Assembly (NCBI GenBank): GCA_902523125.1
Contig: CABYYA010000001.1
Coordinates: 1 to 64,000, forward strand
Length of the DNA: 64,000 bases
From: an uncultured Pelagibacteraceae bacterium
GTDB taxonomy: Bacteria; Pseudomonadota; Alphaproteobacteria; Pelagibacterales; Pelagibacteraceae
Direction of reading: 5' to 3'
The position numbers and the translations under genes are program-made. Shown piece by piece: positions 55,626 to 64,000 of the stretch. The notes beneath the pieces are model-generated. The model did not search any database and was not told the origin of the DNA. It worked only from the letters and a program-made list of their open reading frames with translations. Every line of letters starts with the position of its first letter. Position 1 is the first letter of the stretch.

Positions 55626-56081
55626 TTAATTGTTTAGAAAATCCAAAGCCCCTTGCAATATAAAAGCAGCAGCGTTTTCATCTATCTTTTTTTCCCTTTT
55701 ACTAACATTAATATCTAATTGACTAGATAGGTTAAAAGCACCAACAGTTGAAAGTCTCTCATCCCACAGGCAAATCGGAATGTCTAAGTTTTTTTCAATA
55801 TTTTCTGTGGTATCTTTCACTGATTGAGCTGACCTACCTGAAGATCCATCCATATTTAAAGGATTTCCAACAATGATCCCTTTTATATTATTTTCATTAA
55901 TAATTAATCTGAGTTCATCAATAAGATCCTTAAGCGAATTTCTATTTATTGTTTTATGCGGAGTGGCTATTAGTTGTTTTTCATCACAGATTGACACACC
56001 AATTCTTTTAGAGCCCAGGTCTAAACCTATCAATCTACACTTATCTGAGTGTTTCTTTTTGAATTCCTCTAAAGTGATCAT
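55626..56081 (-). CDS. ruvX: YqgF/RuvX family putative Holliday junction resolvase, pre-16S rRNA nuclease
   Basis: The protein (151 aa) has the RNase H-like YqgF fold: LIGLDLGSKRIGVSICDEKQLIATPHKTI at the start, GIIVGNPLNMDGSSGRSAQSV in the middle and LWDERLSTVGAF near residue 105. Family members process the 16S rRNA 5' end and have been proposed as resolvases. It precedes pyrB on the minus strand and diverges from gatC. Confidence 0.92.
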   Translation of the reverse strand: MITLEEFKKKHSDKCRLIGLDLGSKRIGVSICDEKQLIATPHKTINRNSLKDLIDELRLIINENNIKGIIVGNPLNMDGSSGRSAQSVKDTTENIEKNLDIPICLWDERLSTVGAFNLSSQLDINVSKREKKIDENAAAFILQGALDFLNN

Positions 56082-56131
56082 ATTGTATATTTTAAACTTA
56101 AGTGATACTTTGCGTCATATTTAAATAGCAT

Positions 56132-56419
56132 ATGAGCATAGATCTTAAAACAATAAAGCATATATCTAAATTAGCAAGAATTTCAGTTGATGAGCAAAGA
56201 GCTGAAAAATTGGCTGGAGATTTAAATTCTATTTTTGATTTCATTGAAAAACTTAATGAATTAAAAACGGATAATGTAGAACCATTAACTTCTATTGCTG
56301 AAACAACCTTAAAATTAAGATCTGATGAAGTAAAAAGTAAAAATATAAGAGAACAAATTATTAAAAATTCTCCTCAGGATAATGAGGATTATTTTGTAGT
56401 GCCTAAGGTGATTGAATAA
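56132..56419 (+). CDS. gatC: glutamyl-tRNA(Gln)/aspartyl-tRNA(Asn) amidotransferase subunit C
   Basis: GatC (95 aa) stabilises the GatCAB amidotransferase. Typical features are TIKHISKLARISVDEQRAEKLAGDLNSIFDFIEKLNELKTDNVEP and the C-terminal PQDNEDYFVVPKVIE. The 1-bp overlap with gatA starts the gatC-gatA-gatB operon. Confidence 0.95.
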   Translation: MSIDLKTIKHISKLARISVDEQRAEKLAGDLNSIFDFIEKLNELKTDNVEPLTSIAETTLKLRSDEVKSKNIREQIIKNSPQDNEDYFVVPKVIE

Positions 56420-57876
56420 TGTCAGATATAACAAAACAATCTCTTACTGAATTAGTTGAAAATATAAAAAATAAGAAACTTTCTTCAACAGATGTAACCA
56501 AAGCATTTATTGATAGATCTGAAAAATCTGAGGAATTGAATGCTTATATTACAAATGATTTTACTTCAGCCATAGATAAGGCAAAAAAATTTGATCAAAA
56601 ACCTAATTTAGATTTAAAACTGCCTGGTATTCCAATGGCGGTTAAGGATTTATTTTGTACCAAAAATATTAAAACAACTGCTGGTAGTAAAATTTTGAAT
56701 AACTTTGTACCAACTTATGAATCAACCGTAACCGAAAATATCTGGAATGAAGGTGCAATACTTCTAGGTAAGTTAAACTGTGATGAGTTTGCAATGGGTT
56801 CATCAAATGAAACAAGTTTCTTTGGTAATGTACAAAATCCTATTGATAAAAATTTAGTCCCAGGTGGATCATCTGGTGGTTCAGCTTCAGCTGTAGCTGG
56901 ACAACTAACACCTATTACAATTGGTACCGATACTGGTGGATCAATTAGACAACCAGCCTCTTTCACTGGAATTGTAGGATTAAAACCTACATATGGAAGT
57001 TGCTCAAGATATGGGATAGTTGCTTTTGCTTCATCATTGGATCAAGCCGGACCTATGGCACAAAATGTTAAAGATTGTGCTTTATTACATGAAGTGATTA
57101 GTTCCTACGATCCTAAAGACTCTACTTCGATAAATTTTAAAAGAAATCATTTCAGCAAGGAACTTACAAATAACATAAAAGGAAAAAAAATTGGAATACC
57201 AAAAGAGTATAGAGTTGATGGTATGCCAAAAGAAATTGAAGATCTTTGGCAAAAGGGCATTCAGTATATTAAAGATTGTGGTGCTGAAACCATTGATATT
57301 TCTCTACCATATACAAGTTATGCCTTACCAACATATTATATAGTTGCTCCAGCAGAGGCATCATCAAACTTAGCAAGATATGATGGAGTTAAGTATGGAT
57401 TTAGAGCCAAAGGAGAAAATTTAATTGATATGTATGAGAAAACAAGATCAGAAGGTTTTGGAGCTGAAGTTCAAAGAAGAATTATGATTGGAACTTATGT
57501 TTTGTCTTCAGGATATTATGATGCATATTATCTTAAAGCTCAAAAAGTAAGGAAACTCATTAAAAATGATTTTGATGAAGCATATAAAAAAGTTGATGCA
57601 ATTTTAACTCCATCAACACCTAGCTCAGCATTTAAAATAGGTGAAAAAACAAATGATCCAGTTTCAATGTATCTAAATGACATATTTACTGTTCCTGTTA
57701 ACTTAGCTGGACTCCCAGGCGTCTCAATACCTGCCGGACATGACTCAAAAGGTTACCCTTTAGGTTTACAAATTATTGGCAAAGCTTTTGATGAACAGAA
57801 TATATTGAATATAGCTTATGCTATGGAAGAAAAGATCAATTTTAAAAACAAAATTACTGATTGGTGGATAAAATGA
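56419..57876 (+). CDS. gatA: glutamyl-tRNA(Gln)/aspartyl-tRNA(Asn) amidotransferase subunit A
   Basis: GatA (485 aa) is the glutaminase part that releases ammonia for tRNA amidation. The amidase signature with the Ser-cisSer-Lys triad is present: AVKDLFCTK (Lys), [17 protein letters not shown] (Ser) and [16 protein letters not shown] (Ser). Complete; ends at the gatB start with an ATGA overlap. Confidence 0.97.
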   Translation: MSDITKQSLTELVENIKNKKLSSTDVTKAFIDRSEKSEELNAYITNDFTSAIDKAKKFDQKPNLDLKLPGIPMAVKDLFCTKNIKTTAGSKILNNFVPTYESTVTENIWNEGAILLGKLNCDEFAMGSSNETSFFGNVQNPIDKNLVPGGSSGGSASAVAGQLTPITIGTDTGGSIRQPASFTGIVGLKPTYGSCSRYGIVAFASSLDQAGPMAQNVKDCALLHEVISSYDPKDSTSINFKRNHFSKELTNNIKGKKIGIPKEYRVDGMPKEIEDLWQKGIQYIKDCGAETIDISLPYTSYALPTYYIVAPAEASSNLARYDGVKYGFRAKGENLIDMYEKTRSEGFGAEVQRRIMIGTYVLSSGYYDAYYLKAQKVRKLIKNDFDEAYKKVDAILTPSTPSSAFKIGEKTNDPVSMYLNDIFTVPVNLAGLPGVSIPAGHDSKGYPLGLQIIGKAFDEQNILNIAYAMEEKINFKNKITDWWIK

Positions 57877-59348
57877 GTAAAAAATATTCAGAATACTTTA
57901 TTAATCGAAAAGATAATCAGTATGAGGTTGTAATTGGTTTAGAAGTTCACGCTCAAGTCTTATCTGAGTCAAAATTATTTTCTAATTCAGCAACCAAATT
58001 TGGAGCAGAACCTAATACGCAAGTTAGTTTAGTTGATGCTGCATTTCCAGGAATGTTACCAGTAATAAATGAATTTTGTGTCAAACAAGCAATTAAAACT
58101 GGTATTGGCCTTAACGCAAAAATTAATAAACGTTCAGTATTTGATAGAAAAAATTATTTTTATGCTGATTTGCCCCAAGGATATCAAATTTCACAATTTA
58201 AAGATCCAATAGTAGGTGAGGGCAAAGTTATTTTGGATATGCCTAATGGTCAAAAAGAAGTTGGAATAGAGAGATTACATTTAGAACAAGACGCTGGAAA
58301 AAGTATTCATGATCTCGACCCACAAAATACCTTTGTAGATTTAAATAGATCAGGGGTAGCTTTAATGGAAATAGTGAGCAAACCTGATCTAAGATCACCA
58401 GATGAGGTTAATGCTTACATCAAAAAACTAAGATCTATAATGAGGTATCTAGGAACTTGTGATGGTAATATGCAAGAAGGTTCTTTAAGAGCTGATGTAA
58501 ATGTCTCTGTCAGACCAAAAGGCTCAAAAGAATTTGGGACTCGATGTGAAATTAAAAATGTTAATTCAATAAAGTTTATGCAGATGGCAATAGAATATGA
58601 GGCTAATAGGCAAGTTGATTTAATAGAAGAAGGTAAAACTATTGATCAAGAAACTAGACTTTTTGATACAAAAAAAAATGAGACAAGATCAATGAGATCA
58701 AAAGAAGATGCTCATGATTACAGATATTTTCCTGACCCTGATTTGCTACCTTTAGAGGTTTCAGAAAAATTTATTGAAGAACTTAGAAATGATATTCCAG
58801 AACTTCCAGATGATAAAAAGAAAAGATTTATTGAAGAGTTTAAATTGTCTCCTTATGAAGCAAATATTTTAGTATCTGATATTGATACTGCGAAATACTT
58901 TGAAGAGGTTGTAACTAAAATGGGTAAAAACAAAAATATTAAGTTAGCAGTCAATTGGATTACAGGAGAACTATTTGCTGTTTTAAATAGCAAAGGTTTA
59001 GAAATTTCTCAAAGTCCAGTGAGTGCTAAGAATTTCGCTATTTTGATAAATCTAATTAAGAATGGAACTATCTCGGGAAAGATAGCAAAAACTGTTTTTG
59101 AATTGATGATTGATGGTGATAAAGATCCTCAAAAGATTGTAGAAGAAAAAGGATTAAAACAACAAAGTGATCCAAAAGCTTTAGAGGCATTAATTGATAA
59201 AATAATTAATGATAACAGAGAAAAAGCTATTGAATATAAACAAGGTAAAGAAAAATTATTCGGTTTTTTTGTTGGTCAAGCGATGAAGGCATCAGGTGGA
59301 AAAGCTAACCCTCAGTTAATCAATGAGATCCTAAAGAAAAAATTATAA
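57873..59348 (+). CDS. gatB: glutamyl-tRNA(Gln)/aspartyl-tRNA(Asn) amidotransferase subunit B
   Basis: GatB (491 aa) phosphorylates and amidates mischarged Glu-tRNA(Gln) or Asp-tRNA(Asn). [55 protein letters not shown], and the C-terminal [20 protein letters not shown] tail domain are complete. The start at 57873 overlaps the gatA stop; the track adds four codons upstream. Confidence 0.97.
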   Translation: MSKKYSEYFINRKDNQYEVVIGLEVHAQVLSESKLFSNSATKFGAEPNTQVSLVDAAFPGMLPVINEFCVKQAIKTGIGLNAKINKRSVFDRKNYFYADLPQGYQISQFKDPIVGEGKVILDMPNGQKEVGIERLHLEQDAGKSIHDLDPQNTFVDLNRSGVALMEIVSKPDLRSPDEVNAYIKKLRSIMRYLGTCDGNMQEGSLRADVNVSVRPKGSKEFGTRCEIKNVNSIKFMQMAIEYEANRQVDLIEEGKTIDQETRLFDTKKNETRSMRSKEDAHDYRYFPDPDLLPLEVSEKFIEELRNDIPELPDDKKKRFIEEFKLSPYEANILVSDIDTAKYFEEVVTKMGKNKNIKLAVNWITGELFAVLNSKGLEISQSPVSAKNFAILINLIKNGTISGKIAKTVFELMIDGDKDPQKIVEEKGLKQQSDPKALEALIDKIINDNREKAIEYKQGKEKLFGFFVGQAMKASGGKANPQLINEILKKKL

Positions 59349-59352
59349 GGTT

Positions 59353-60003
59353 ATGGGTTCAGACCTTAACATCACTAAACATTTACAAGACTATATCCTT
59401 AAGAATGGTTTGAAATTGCATCCAATTCAAAAAGAAATAATAGATTACAACTTATCACTTGGTGATACAAAAAGAATGCAAATCTCTATTTCTCAATGTC
59501 AATTTCTACATCTGATTATTAAGGTTTCCAAAATCAAAAAAGTCCTAGAGATTGGAACTTTTACAGGTTTAAGTACGTTATCTATGGCTTTAGCATTACC
59601 AAATGAAGGAAGCATAATAGCATTAGATAAAAATGAGGAGACAAACAAAGTTGCTCAAAAATTTTTTAAAAAAGCTAAACAAGATTATAAAATTAAAACT
59701 ATAATTAAACCAGCATTAGAAACCTTGATGAGTATTAGAAATGAAAAATTTGATTTAGTCTTTATTGATGCAGATAAAATTAATTACAAAAAATATTATG
59801 AGATTTCGTTAGATTTATTGAATAAAGAGGGTTTAGTGATAATTGACAATGTATTATGGCATGGAGAAGTTATTAATAAAGATATTAATGATAAATTTAC
59901 TAAAAGTATAAGAGATTTGAATGATTTTATCTCTAAAGATAAGAGAATTGAAAAAGTCATGGTACCATTTGGTGATGGAATGACTGTTTGTAGGAAGGTT
60001 TAA
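59353..60003 (+). CDS. family 3 O-methyltransferase (caffeoyl-CoA O-methyltransferase-like)
   Basis: The protein (216 aa) is a SAM-dependent O-methyltransferase: VLEIGTFTGLSTLSMALALP (motif I) near residue 65, DLVFIDADKINYKKYYEISLDLL, and GLVIIDNVLWHGEV with metal-binding acidic residues. Bacterial members methylate catechol-type hydroxyls, or in some cases 5-hydroxyuridine in tRNA (TrmR type). Because the next gene is trhO, which makes 5-hydroxyuridine in tRNA, a TrmR-like role completing that modification is a reasonable inference. The two genes overlap by 1 bp. Confidence 0.82.
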   Translation: MGSDLNITKHLQDYILKNGLKLHPIQKEIIDYNLSLGDTKRMQISISQCQFLHLIIKVSKIKKVLEIGTFTGLSTLSMALALPNEGSIIALDKNEETNKVAQKFFKKAKQDYKIKTIIKPALETLMSIRNEKFDLVFIDADKINYKKYYEISLDLLNKEGLVIIDNVLWHGEVINKDINDKFTKSIRDLNDFISKDKRIEKVMVPFGDGMTVCRKV

Positions 60004-60911
60004 TGTTCACTATATTCGGTTTTTATAAATTTCAAAAAATAAATAATTTAAAAAAAAACCAAATAAAATTAAATAATCTCTTGTTAGATAAAAACATAAA
60101 TGGATCAATTATTATATCCAAAGAAGGTTTAAATGGATCTATTTCTGGAATAAATAAGGATATTAAAACTGTAATTATTCAAATCAAAAAATGTTTGAAT
60201 ATAAAAGAATTTGATAGTTTTAATAATTCTAAAAGTAGATTTCAACCTTTTCATAAACCAAAAGTTAAAATCAAAAAAGAAGTTGTACCGATGGACCTAA
60301 AAATAACGAATAGATTAAAAAAAAAGAATAGTCATATAGAGCCAACAGAATGGAATAAATTAATAAAAAATAAAAAAACTCTTTTATTAGATGCAAGAAA
60401 ACCTTTTGAACATAAAGTTGGTTCTTTTAAAAAATCAGTAAACCCTAAAATAGGTAACTTTAGAGATTTTCCAAAATACTTAAAAAAGTTAAAAAAAGAT
60501 GAGCCAATAGCAATGTTTTGTACTGGAGGAATAAGATGTGAAAAAGCGTCTGTATATTTAGAGAAAAAGGGTTTTAGGAATATTTATCAATTAAAAGGTG
60601 GAATTCTGAATTATTTAAAGAAAGTAAAACAAAAAAATAGTCTATGGAAAGGTGAATGTTTTGTATTTGATAACAGAGTAAGTTTAAAGCACGGTCTAGA
60701 ACAGGGAACATATTCAATTTGTGGTGGATGCAGGCAACCAATTTCAGTGAAGGATAAAAAATCTGATAAATATGAAGAGGGTGTAACTTGCCCTAATTGT
60801 TTTAATAAACTCTCAAAAGTTCAAAAATCTCGTTTTAGAATGAGACAAAGTCAGATATATAAAGCAAAGCTATCAGGAAAAAAATATAATTTCCAAAAAG
60901 AATTTAATTAA
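60003..60911 (+). CDS. trhO: tRNA uridine(34) hydroxylase (rhodanese-domain TrhO/YceA)
   Basis: The protein (302 aa) has the TrhO plan. The N-terminal domain contains GSIIISKEGLNGSISG. A central rhodanese domain has LLLDARKPFEHKVGSF and the active-site loop MFCTGGIRCEKASVYL (catalytic Cys). A C-terminal Cys-rich part includes CGGCRQPIS and CPNCF. TrhO hydroxylates uridine 34 of some tRNAs. The adjacent upstream O-methyltransferase may act on its product. Confidence 0.92.
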   Translation: MFTIFGFYKFQKINNLKKNQIKLNNLLLDKNINGSIIISKEGLNGSISGINKDIKTVIIQIKKCLNIKEFDSFNNSKSRFQPFHKPKVKIKKEVVPMDLKITNRLKKKNSHIEPTEWNKLIKNKKTLLLDARKPFEHKVGSFKKSVNPKIGNFRDFPKYLKKLKKDEPIAMFCTGGIRCEKASVYLEKKGFRNIYQLKGGILNYLKKVKQKNSLWKGECFVFDNRVSLKHGLEQGTYSICGGCRQPISVKDKKSDKYEEGVTCPNCFNKLSKVQKSRFRMRQSQIYKAKLSGKKYNFQKEFN

Positions 60912-60919
60912 GGATTTAT

Positions 60920-62290
60920 TTGTCACAATCTTTCAAATTAACTAAAGATCCAATATGGTTTTTGCTTAGAAAAGTTACTATCCCAGCAAGTGTTGGTTCA
61001 TTATTTCAAACTTTTTACAATTTAGTAGATACTTGGTTCGCAGGAAGAATATCTGCTGAAGCAATAGCAGCAATTGAAAAATCTTTTCCAATTTACTTTA
61101 CCATTATTGCGATAGGAGTTGGATTAACGGCAGGGACTAATACTTTAATTGGAAATAATATAGGTGCTAAGGATAAGAGGAAGGCGTCATTATTTGTTGC
61201 ACAGTCAATTATATTTGCAATCTTTTTGTCGATTCTAGTAACTTTTTTTGGTTTGAATGTTTCAGATTTTTTACTTTCCTTAATGGGATCAGACCAAGAG
61301 GGAATTATTTTAACTAGAAAATATCTTGATGTAATTTTTTATGGAACAATAATAGTTTTGATCCAGATTTCATTAAATGGAACTTTAAATGCACAAGGGG
61401 ATACAAAAAGCTATAGAAACGTTTTAATTTTTAGTTTCTTTTTAAACATTATTCTAAATCCATTATTTATTTTTGGTTATAGTTTTGTACCAGCTTTTGG
61501 TATAGCTGGACTTGCTATTGCAACTGTAGTAGCACAATTTATTGGTCTTCTATATTTAGCCTACAAAGTTTATTGTTGTGAGTTAAAACAATATCTTAAG
61601 CCTGAGTGTTTTATACCAAAATTCAACCTTCTAGGAGAACTCCTATATCAGACAATTCCTGTAATGTTCAGTATGTTATTAATTGGTGTAGGTATATTTA
61701 ATATTCTTTACTTCATTGGTAAATTTGGAGATTTAGCTACTGCTGGTTACGGTGCTGCTTTGCGAATTGAGCAAGTTTTTTTACTTCCGGTAATTGGTTT
61801 AAATACTGCAGTATTATCTATTGGGGGACAAAATTTTGGTGCAAAAAATTTTGATAGATTAAGAGAATTATATAAAAAGGCTCTTTTTTTTGGATCATCT
61901 TTTATGATTTGTGCGGGAATAATAATTTTTTTGGGTGCAGAATTTTTAGTTTCATTATTTACTGATAATTCAGAGGCTATAAAACATGGCACAATATATT
62001 TAAAAGTTGCTGCATTGATTGGTCCAATTTATCCTGTTTTTTTTATAACAACTGCAGTATTCCAAGCAGTTAAAAAACCACTATATAGTCTTTACTTGAG
62101 TGTTTTAAGACTAACAGCGCTTCCATTTTTAAGTTTGTGGTATGTAATTAATATTAAAGGGGGAGATTATCAGGATATTTTTTACACAATATTAGTAACA
62201 AATTGGTTTATGGGAATTGCAGTTCTTATGTTTATTGGGTATTTTTTGAACAATGTTTTCAAACAAAATAAAAGTCTTTTTACTTATTAG
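60920..62290 (+). CDS. MATE family multidrug/metabolite exporter
   Basis: The protein (456 aa) has twelve likely membrane spans in two MatE repeats, with the N-terminal VTIPASVGSLFQTFYNLVDTWFAGR and GLTAGTNTLIGNNIGAKDKRKA in the first, and the GLNTAVLSIGGQNFGAKNFDRLRELY equivalent in the second. MATE pumps export cationic drugs or metabolites against Na+ or H+. The start is TTG at 60920 with AAGGA upstream at 60909-60913. Its last 38 bp overlap the thermonuclease gene. Substrate unknown. Confidence 0.9.
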   Translation: MSQSFKLTKDPIWFLLRKVTIPASVGSLFQTFYNLVDTWFAGRISAEAIAAIEKSFPIYFTIIAIGVGLTAGTNTLIGNNIGAKDKRKASLFVAQSIIFAIFLSILVTFFGLNVSDFLLSLMGSDQEGIILTRKYLDVIFYGTIIVLIQISLNGTLNAQGDTKSYRNVLIFSFFLNIILNPLFIFGYSFVPAFGIAGLAIATVVAQFIGLLYLAYKVYCCELKQYLKPECFIPKFNLLGELLYQTIPVMFSMLLIGVGIFNILYFIGKFGDLATAGYGAALRIEQVFLLPVIGLNTAVLSIGGQNFGAKNFDRLRELYKKALFFGSSFMICAGIIIFLGAEFLVSLFTDNSEAIKHGTIYLKVAALIGPIYPVFFITTAVFQAVKKPLYSLYLSVLRLTALPFLSLWYVINIKGGDYQDIFYTILVTNWFMGIAVLMFIGYFLNNVFKQNKSLFTY

Positions 62291-62732
62291 CATTTGTCTA
62301 ATATTTTTTTTAATCACTTCTTTTGATGTCAAATCTAACAAAGCAAAGGTTGTTGATGGAGATACTATTCATTTAAATGGGGAAAAAATTCGCTTTAGTG
62401 GCATTGATGCTCCTGAAATTAAACAAGTATGTATCAAGAATAATGAGGTAATTAAATGTGGGATACGGGCAAAAGAACTACTTATTAATAAGATAGGTAA
62501 AAATAAAGTAAAATGTGTAAATGAGGGTGTAGATCGATATAAGAGAATTTTAGCTGAATGTTTTGTAAATAATCAAAGTCTATCCAAGTATCTTGTAAGG
62601 GAGGGATTTGCTTTTGCTTACAGGAAATATTCAACAAAATTTATTGAAGATGAAAATTATGCAAAAAAAAATAAAAAAGGTATGTGGTCAATGACTTTTG
62701 AGTATCCTTGGGATTATAGAAGAAAAAATTAG
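62253..62732 (+). CDS. thermonuclease (SNase-like) family protein with signal anchor
   Basis: The protein (159 aa) begins with a hydrophobic leader (KVFLLISICLIFFLITSF), pointing to export to the periplasm. It then shows the OB-fold nuclease core: AKVVDGDTIHLNGEKIRFSGIDAPEIKQ, YKRILAECFV with the catalytic Arg, and YLVREGFAFAYRKY. Micrococcal nuclease-type enzymes cut DNA and RNA with Ca2+. A periplasmic nutrient-scavenging or defensive role is possible. Start overlaps the MATE gene by 38 bp; 3' end overlaps the ABC permease gene by 4 bp in convergent direction. Confidence 0.88.
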   Translation: MFSNKIKVFLLISICLIFFLITSFDVKSNKAKVVDGDTIHLNGEKIRFSGIDAPEIKQVCIKNNEVIKCGIRAKELLINKIGKNKVKCVNEGVDRYKRILAECFVNNQSLSKYLVREGFAFAYRKYSTKFIEDENYAKKNKKGMWSMTFEYPWDYRRKN

Positions 62733-63460
62733 TCTTTTTGTAATTTTTTTTCTAACTTCCTTACTAAATAAGATACAATCAATATTAGTACCAAATATTC
62801 AAGAATCAGAAATGTATATATTTCTAATGGCCTATAAGTTGTTACAACTAATTCATTAGCTTTTCTTGTTAGATCTCCAATACCAATTATTGATACTAGC
62901 GATGACATTTTAAGTACATATACAAATTGGTTACCTATAGCTGGTAAAATATTTTTCACAGCTTGAGGCAAGATAACTAATCTTAATTTTCTAAAAAAAC
63001 CTAAACCTAAAGAACTTCCAGCCTCCCACTGCGCTTTTTTAATTGAGTTTATTCCGGCTCTAAAAATCTCAGCTTGGAATGCACTTTCGCTTATAGATAA
63101 TGCTATAATACCTGAAACAAATGGACTAAAACTAATTCCTGTCATTATCGGTAGTCCATAATAAATCCATAAAATTAAAACTAGTAAAGGAATTGCTCTA
63201 ACAATTTCTACATAACCAATATTAATATAAGTTAAGAATTTATTTCTTGAAAGAGATGGTATGGCAATTAAAAGACCAATCAATATTGATATAACAATCG
63301 AAATTATCGAAATATATATAGTGGTAGTTAAACCACTTAAAAGAAATTTAAGATTTGTTAAACCCTCAACGTTTTGAGGAGATAATATCAACCAGTTTAA
63401 TTCACTTTTACCACATGAGGTTAAAGGAAGGATTAAAAGTAAAAAAGCTAAATTTCTCAC
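62729..63460 (-). CDS. polar amino acid ABC transporter permease, HisM/GlnP family
   Basis: The protein (243 aa) has about five membrane spans and the EAA loop EAGSSLGLGFFRKLRLVILPQA that docks the ATPase, plus VEIVRAIPLLVLILWIYYGLP typical of His/Glu/Gln-type permeases. Its N-terminus is odd: FLLLILPLTSCGKSE resembles a lipoprotein signal with lipobox LTSC before the first permease domain. It may be a lipid-modified periplasmic lead or simply an extra span. The binding-protein gene lies just upstream on the same strand, so they form one importer. ATPase not in the window. Confidence 0.9.
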   Translation of the reverse strand: MRNLAFLLLILPLTSCGKSELNWLILSPQNVEGLTNLKFLLSGLTTTIYISIISIVISILIGLLIAIPSLSRNKFLTYINIGYVEIVRAIPLLVLILWIYYGLPIMTGISFSPFVSGIIALSISESAFQAEIFRAGINSIKKAQWEAGSSLGLGFFRKLRLVILPQAVKNILPAIGNQFVYVLKMSSLVSIIGIGDLTRKANELVVTTYRPLEIYTFLILEYLVLILIVSYLVRKLEKKLQKD

Positions 63461-63500
63461 TCTTTATGTTATAAAGAATAAAAAATTAAATACTAATTTA

Positions 63501-64000
63501 TTATAAACTTTTTAGATTGTATTTAGATAATAATTTAGTAAAGAAGCCAGATGATTTTTTCTTCTCGATCCAGCTATTCACATACTCGTTCCATTTATTA
63601 TCACCTTTAGGAACCATCATTGCTAAAAATGCTGGATTTTTTCCACCATCTGGAACGATTGCTAACTGAGGATATTTAATAACTAATTTATTTGCCTCTG
63701 TAGAACTTGTTATATTTCCATCCGCTCTTCCTGCTAATACTTCTTGAAAGTCTCTTGCAGGTGCTTCGATTGAATTTAATTTTGATTTTGGAAAAAATTC
63801 TTTCGCTTTTTCTTCTTGAGAAGTACCAAGAGTAGTTGCAATAGTTACTTTTGAATTATTTAATGAATCCCAAGTTGGAAATTTTTTTAAATTCTTTTTT
63901 AGAACAAGTGGTACAGTAGCATATTTGTAATACGTATTTGTGAAACCAGCCACTTCCGCTCTTTTTGGTGTTTTTGTAACACTAGTTGAAATGTCATATC
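63501..64000 (-). CDS. amino-acid ABC transporter periplasmic binding protein, N-terminus cut by window edge
   Basis: The track gives 63501-63953 from an internal GTG, but the frame stays open to the window edge ([24 protein letters not shown]), so this is the C-terminal ~165 residues of a family 3 solute-binding protein. [13 protein letters not shown] resembles the 'P-eRa..v.FS.PY' motif. [40 protein letters not shown] and the final Trp/Lys-rich helix are also typical. It captures an amino acid for the downstream permease. The ligand is not identifiable from this part. Confidence 0.88.
   Translation of the reverse strand, partial: YDISTSVTKTPKRAEVAGFTNTYYKYATVPLVLKKNLKKFPTWDSLNNSKVTIATTLGTSQEEKAKEFFPKSKLNSIEAPARDFQEVLAGRADGNITSSTEANKLVIKYPQLAIVPDGGKNPAFLAMMVPKGDNKWNEYVNSWIEKKKSSGFFTKLLSKYNLKSL

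Noticed and set aside
1-64000. CRISPR arrays, insertion sequences or a phage-type integrase
   Set aside because: No regularly spaced long repeats with unique spacers, no transposase or recombinase-like protein, and no terminal inverted repeats were seen on either strand.

Overview
The window looks like the chromosome of a SAR11-clade alphaproteobacterium ('Candidatus Pelagibacter' type). The DNA is very AT-rich and the encoded proteins are rich in Lys, Ile and Asn. Spacers are tiny, with many 1-17 bp gene overlaps. The ribosomal/RNA polymerase cluster has the alphaproteobacterial layout. Identification rests on reading the sequence, not on a database search.

Layout. (1) 1-3.6 kb: the end of a cell-surface polysaccharide region, with a truncated GT87-like membrane glycosyltransferase (absent from the ORF track), a GT2 glycosyltransferase, an FkbM methyltransferase and a NovU-type sugar C-methyltransferase. 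(2) 3.66-4.0 kb: two small membrane-type ORFs of unknown function. (3) 4.07-10.4 kb: two cargo modules stacked in front of an intact tRNA-Leu(UAA) gene. Each starts just after a copy of the 5' half of that tRNA, broken at the end of the anticodon loop. Module A carries one secreted beta-propeller/outer-membrane-barrel protein. Module B carries a two-gene restriction-modification system: a nuclease-methyltransferase fusion plus a specificity subunit. Neither module encodes a recombinase. Both have short arrays with 10-bp or 11-bp periodicity at their borders. This is the most unusual part of the window. (4) 10.4-14.1 kb: nadK, a methyltransferase and a diverged paralogue of the Module A surface protein. 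(5) 14.1-16.7 kb: tRNA-Thr and rlmB on the minus strand, then tRNA-Tyr, tRNA-Gly, tuf and tRNA-Trp. (6) 16.7-43.8 kb: secE-nusG-rplKAJL-rpoBC, rpsL-rpsG-fusA, the S10/spc clusters through secY-adk, and rpsM-rpsK-rpoA-rplQ. rpmD (L30) is absent from its usual place. (7) 43.8-64 kb: housekeeping genes: a pseudouridine synthase, lipB, mgtE, panC, galU-ugd, a RidA protein, topA, plsY, a pyrC-like gene without the HxH metal motif, pyrB, ruvX, gatCAB, an O-methyltransferase, trhO, a MATE exporter, a thermonuclease and part of an amino-acid ABC importer.

How it fits together. Most of the window is the transcription/translation core, read in one direction from about 15 kb to 44 kb. The accessory interest lies in the tRNA-Leu locus, where surface-exposed or defence cargo seems to have been inserted at the anticodon loop. 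The cargo lies downstream of, and codirectional with, copies of the tRNA promoter and 5' half. The flanking regions 1-3.6 kb and 11.9-14.1 kb also encode surface functions, as expected near a hypervariable region.

Gene-free stretches of about 300 bp occur only at 4015-4322 and 6432-6736. Both are filled by the tRNA-half repeats and periodic arrays described below.
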